A DNA stretch of 8,152 nucleotides from Desulfurellales bacterium (lineage in GTDB: Bacteria > Campylobacterota_A > Desulfurellia > Desulfurellales > Hippeaceae). Where the stretch lies: the NCBI GenBank assembly GCA_027064405.1, contig JAMOPP010000162.1, positions 1 to 8,152 of the forward strand. Direction: 5' to 3'. Position numbers and translations under genes: made by a program. Within the stretch, counting starts at the first letter, position 1; every line of letters starts with the position of its first letter. This document shows, piece by piece, positions 7,701 through 8,152 of the stretch. Below the pieces are notes generated by a model. That model was not told where the DNA came from, did no database searches, and saw nothing but the letters and a program-made list of their open reading frames with translations.

Positions 7701-8089
7701 GGCTTGATTTGTCCAAAGACTTTTGGGAAATCTATTCAAAAATGGACAACTTCAAGAAAAGATATAAAAGCAGCGCATCAGGAATATCAATAGAAACCAT
7801 GGCATTGAACAGTTTAAAATCTTTGTTGAAATATGAAAATCTTGATGAAGAAATCATACCTTTTATTAATACGCTAATAAGAGATATAAAAAATTTCAAA
7901 ACTATTCCAAAATACACATTGAGAAAACTGGTGTTGGATTCGGACAGCAAAAAAGCATTCGAGAATCTAATACAATCCGTAAAGGAAATAAGAAAAATAT
8001 TAGGAAGTGATTATCTAAAAAAAATAATAGAGAAAACGAAGGATATAGAGGATGATATAATTATAGCTGTTGAGAATAGAAAAATGTAA
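4736..8089 (+). CDS. PLD-like nuclease fused to SF2/Snf2-type helicase, predicted restriction effector
   Basis: This 1117-residue protein starts at ATG 4736, with AGAGG at 4724-4728 seven bases upstream and 14 bases after the methyltransferase stop. Residues 1-195 form a phospholipase D-like nuclease domain: HSKLYLF (His133, Lys135), GSSNLTKAGL (155-164) and the NEFN glutamate Glu169. Only one such half-site is present, so an active enzyme would be expected to dimerise, as known for BfiI-type PLD nucleases. The helicase follows: YKYQIDAV (257-264); Walker A, ADVVGLGKS (280-288, Lys287); VICPPALI (304-311); DEAH (360-363); LLTATPFNN (387-395); a helical insertion (about 500-725); IVIFSEYTD (732-740); SDKLSEGVNLNRAG (793-806); IPWNPTRVIQRLGRINRIG (813-831). 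Residues from about 880 match nothing I recognise. Predicted role: ATP-driven translocation on unmodified DNA with PLD cleavage. A DNA-remodelling role without cleavage is possible. Confidence 0.9.
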   Translation: MGNFITNAENAKTLKERVVQLIDVSKELKFLVGFFYFSGWKEIYEKLKNNKDVVLKILVGLDVEKRINEIFEIGIKDSEKSNEEFFANFIESLQNAINNKEMDNMDFYRQVHFFIDMLQNGRLHIRKTLTPNHSKLYLFKVKENNFGIDAEFITGSSNLTKAGLESQNEFNVEIRDYGFKEAEEYFDSLWETAVPLTDSEVKIKTITDTIENKTIAAFVKPFEAYAYILKTYIDLQMARTVGPQIDILLEKNGFKKYKYQIDAVNQALNIINTYNGVIIADVVGLGKSVIASLIAKQLNKRGIVICPPALIGDRNQSTGWWEYLNKFELYDWDIESTGKIEELAETLREHDRGYEVVIVDEAHRFRNQDTAAYEALSSICKGKQVILLTATPFNNTPADIFSLLKLFIVPGKSGITIEQDIEARFTYYNSLFSKLSMILKNGRSEDIEKIKQAEKLYKKIFKRNPPIDFELVKKEVEELSKEIKSVISPVVIRRNRLDLKSDYEYKKEIKNLSEVEDPKEMFYELTDEQDEFYRKVTEEYFSQKGRFIGAIYKPFEYEKGSVENDTVNMEDNRTLIQQRNLYDFMRRLLVKRFESSFGAFEKSVNRFLKVHKMVLEFIKSSGKYILDRKVIESIYNEEEDADSFISEEIEKALKKFKDSSSLKKTPKHTRIYDVNKFKRKKQFINDIEEDLKLFEEIKRKIEKLKLVENDPKLKKVTEKIKESLKKEPKRKIVIFSEYTDTVKYLEQSFDVDMKKYTLFNSGNITKTLYSKINENFNAQYKNKKDDYKILVTSDKLSEGVNLNRAGLIINYDIPWNPTRVIQRLGRINRIGSKVFDKLYIYNFFPTKRGSDIVKSREIAAQKMFLIHNALGEDSKIFDPSEEPTASGLFKKINSVQEEEEKEMSLLTFARNEFNEIKKQFPAVIDRIQHFPNRVKTAKPYSHDNVVVVRKKGLAMFAVLGEKNKNSIDIHQIDIKRMFDLTKCSINTKRLDLSKDFWEIYSKMDNFKKRYKSSASGISIETMALNSLKSLLKYENLDEEIIPFINTLIRDIKNFKTIPKYTLRKLVLDSDSKKAFENLIQSVKEIRKILGSDYLKKIIEKTKDIEDDIIIAVENRKM

Positions 8090-8105
8090 GCATATCTATA
8101 CTAAC

Positions 8106-8129
8106 GATATTGCTATATTACTATATTGC
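8106..8129. repeat. Three imperfect 8-bp tandem repeats
   Basis: GATATTGC, TATATTAC and TATATTGC run head to tail just after the helicase stop codon. They could be protein-binding repeats for something downstream or only A+T-rich slippage. No terminator hairpin is visible between the helicase stop and the window edge, so the operon may continue. Confidence 0.35.
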
Positions 8130-8152
8130 ATCAAAGTATTGATAAACCTAAA

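Noticed and set aside
1242..8089. Assignment as DISARM or BREX
   Set aside because: A methyltransferase with a helicase or PLD domain invites the DISARM label, but no DUF1998 protein, DrmA-type helicase, PglZ or BrxC-like ATPase is present in the window. The flanking sequence could change this.
1..8152. CRISPR array, insertion sequence, tRNA or attachment site
   Set aside because: I saw no regularly spaced repeats of 20 or more bases, no transposase or integrase, no terminal inverted repeats with target duplication, and no cloverleaf-like tRNA sequence on either strand.

Overview
The window is strongly A+T-rich. Arg is mostly AGA/AGG, Ile is often ATA, and the proteins are rich in Lys, Glu and Ile. 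Start codons include GTG and TTG, with clear Shine-Dalgarno sites. This fits a low-G+C, possibly thermophilic prokaryote. The -35/-10-like boxes favour a bacterium, but nothing here fixes the taxon. It looks like an accessory or defence region: three unrelated DNA- or RNA-targeting modules lie side by side and no housekeeping gene is present.

Layout. (1) Bases 1-404 hold the end of a type II toxin-antitoxin operon: a few C-terminal codons of a probable RelB/DinJ-like antitoxin, overlapping a complete PIN-domain (VapC-type) toxin that starts at TTG. (2) Bases 405-698 contain no convincing gene. There is a weak terminator-like hairpin and perhaps the decayed tail of the next gene. (3) A minus-strand gene (699-1076) encodes a coiled-coil protein ending in the first part of an Mrr_N-like winged-helix domain. 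It stops where that domain normally continues, so it is probably truncated. (4) A divergent intergenic region of about 165 bases (1077-1241) carries a perfect 14-bp palindrome that overlaps plausible -35 boxes on both strands. (5) A two-gene plus-strand operon fills the rest: a large Eco57I-type adenine DNA methyltransferase (1242-4721) and, 14 bases later, a fusion of a PLD-family nuclease domain to an SF2/Snf2-like helicase (4736-8089). (6) The last 63 bases are A+T-rich and hold three imperfect 8-bp tandem repeats.

How the genes may work together. The methyltransferase would mark host DNA at a site read by its own C-terminal target-recognition region. The PLD-helicase would be the ATP-dependent effector that translocates on, and probably cuts, unmodified DNA. 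Together they resemble a compact two-protein restriction-modification system, with the nuclease and motor fused in one chain and modification plus specificity in the other. There is no separate specificity subunit and no recognisable PD-(D/E)XK nuclease. The most unusual residue-level feature is a methyltransferase motif IV that reads NPPH rather than NPPY/F/W. Functional statements are inferences from domain recognition by eye; no database search was run.
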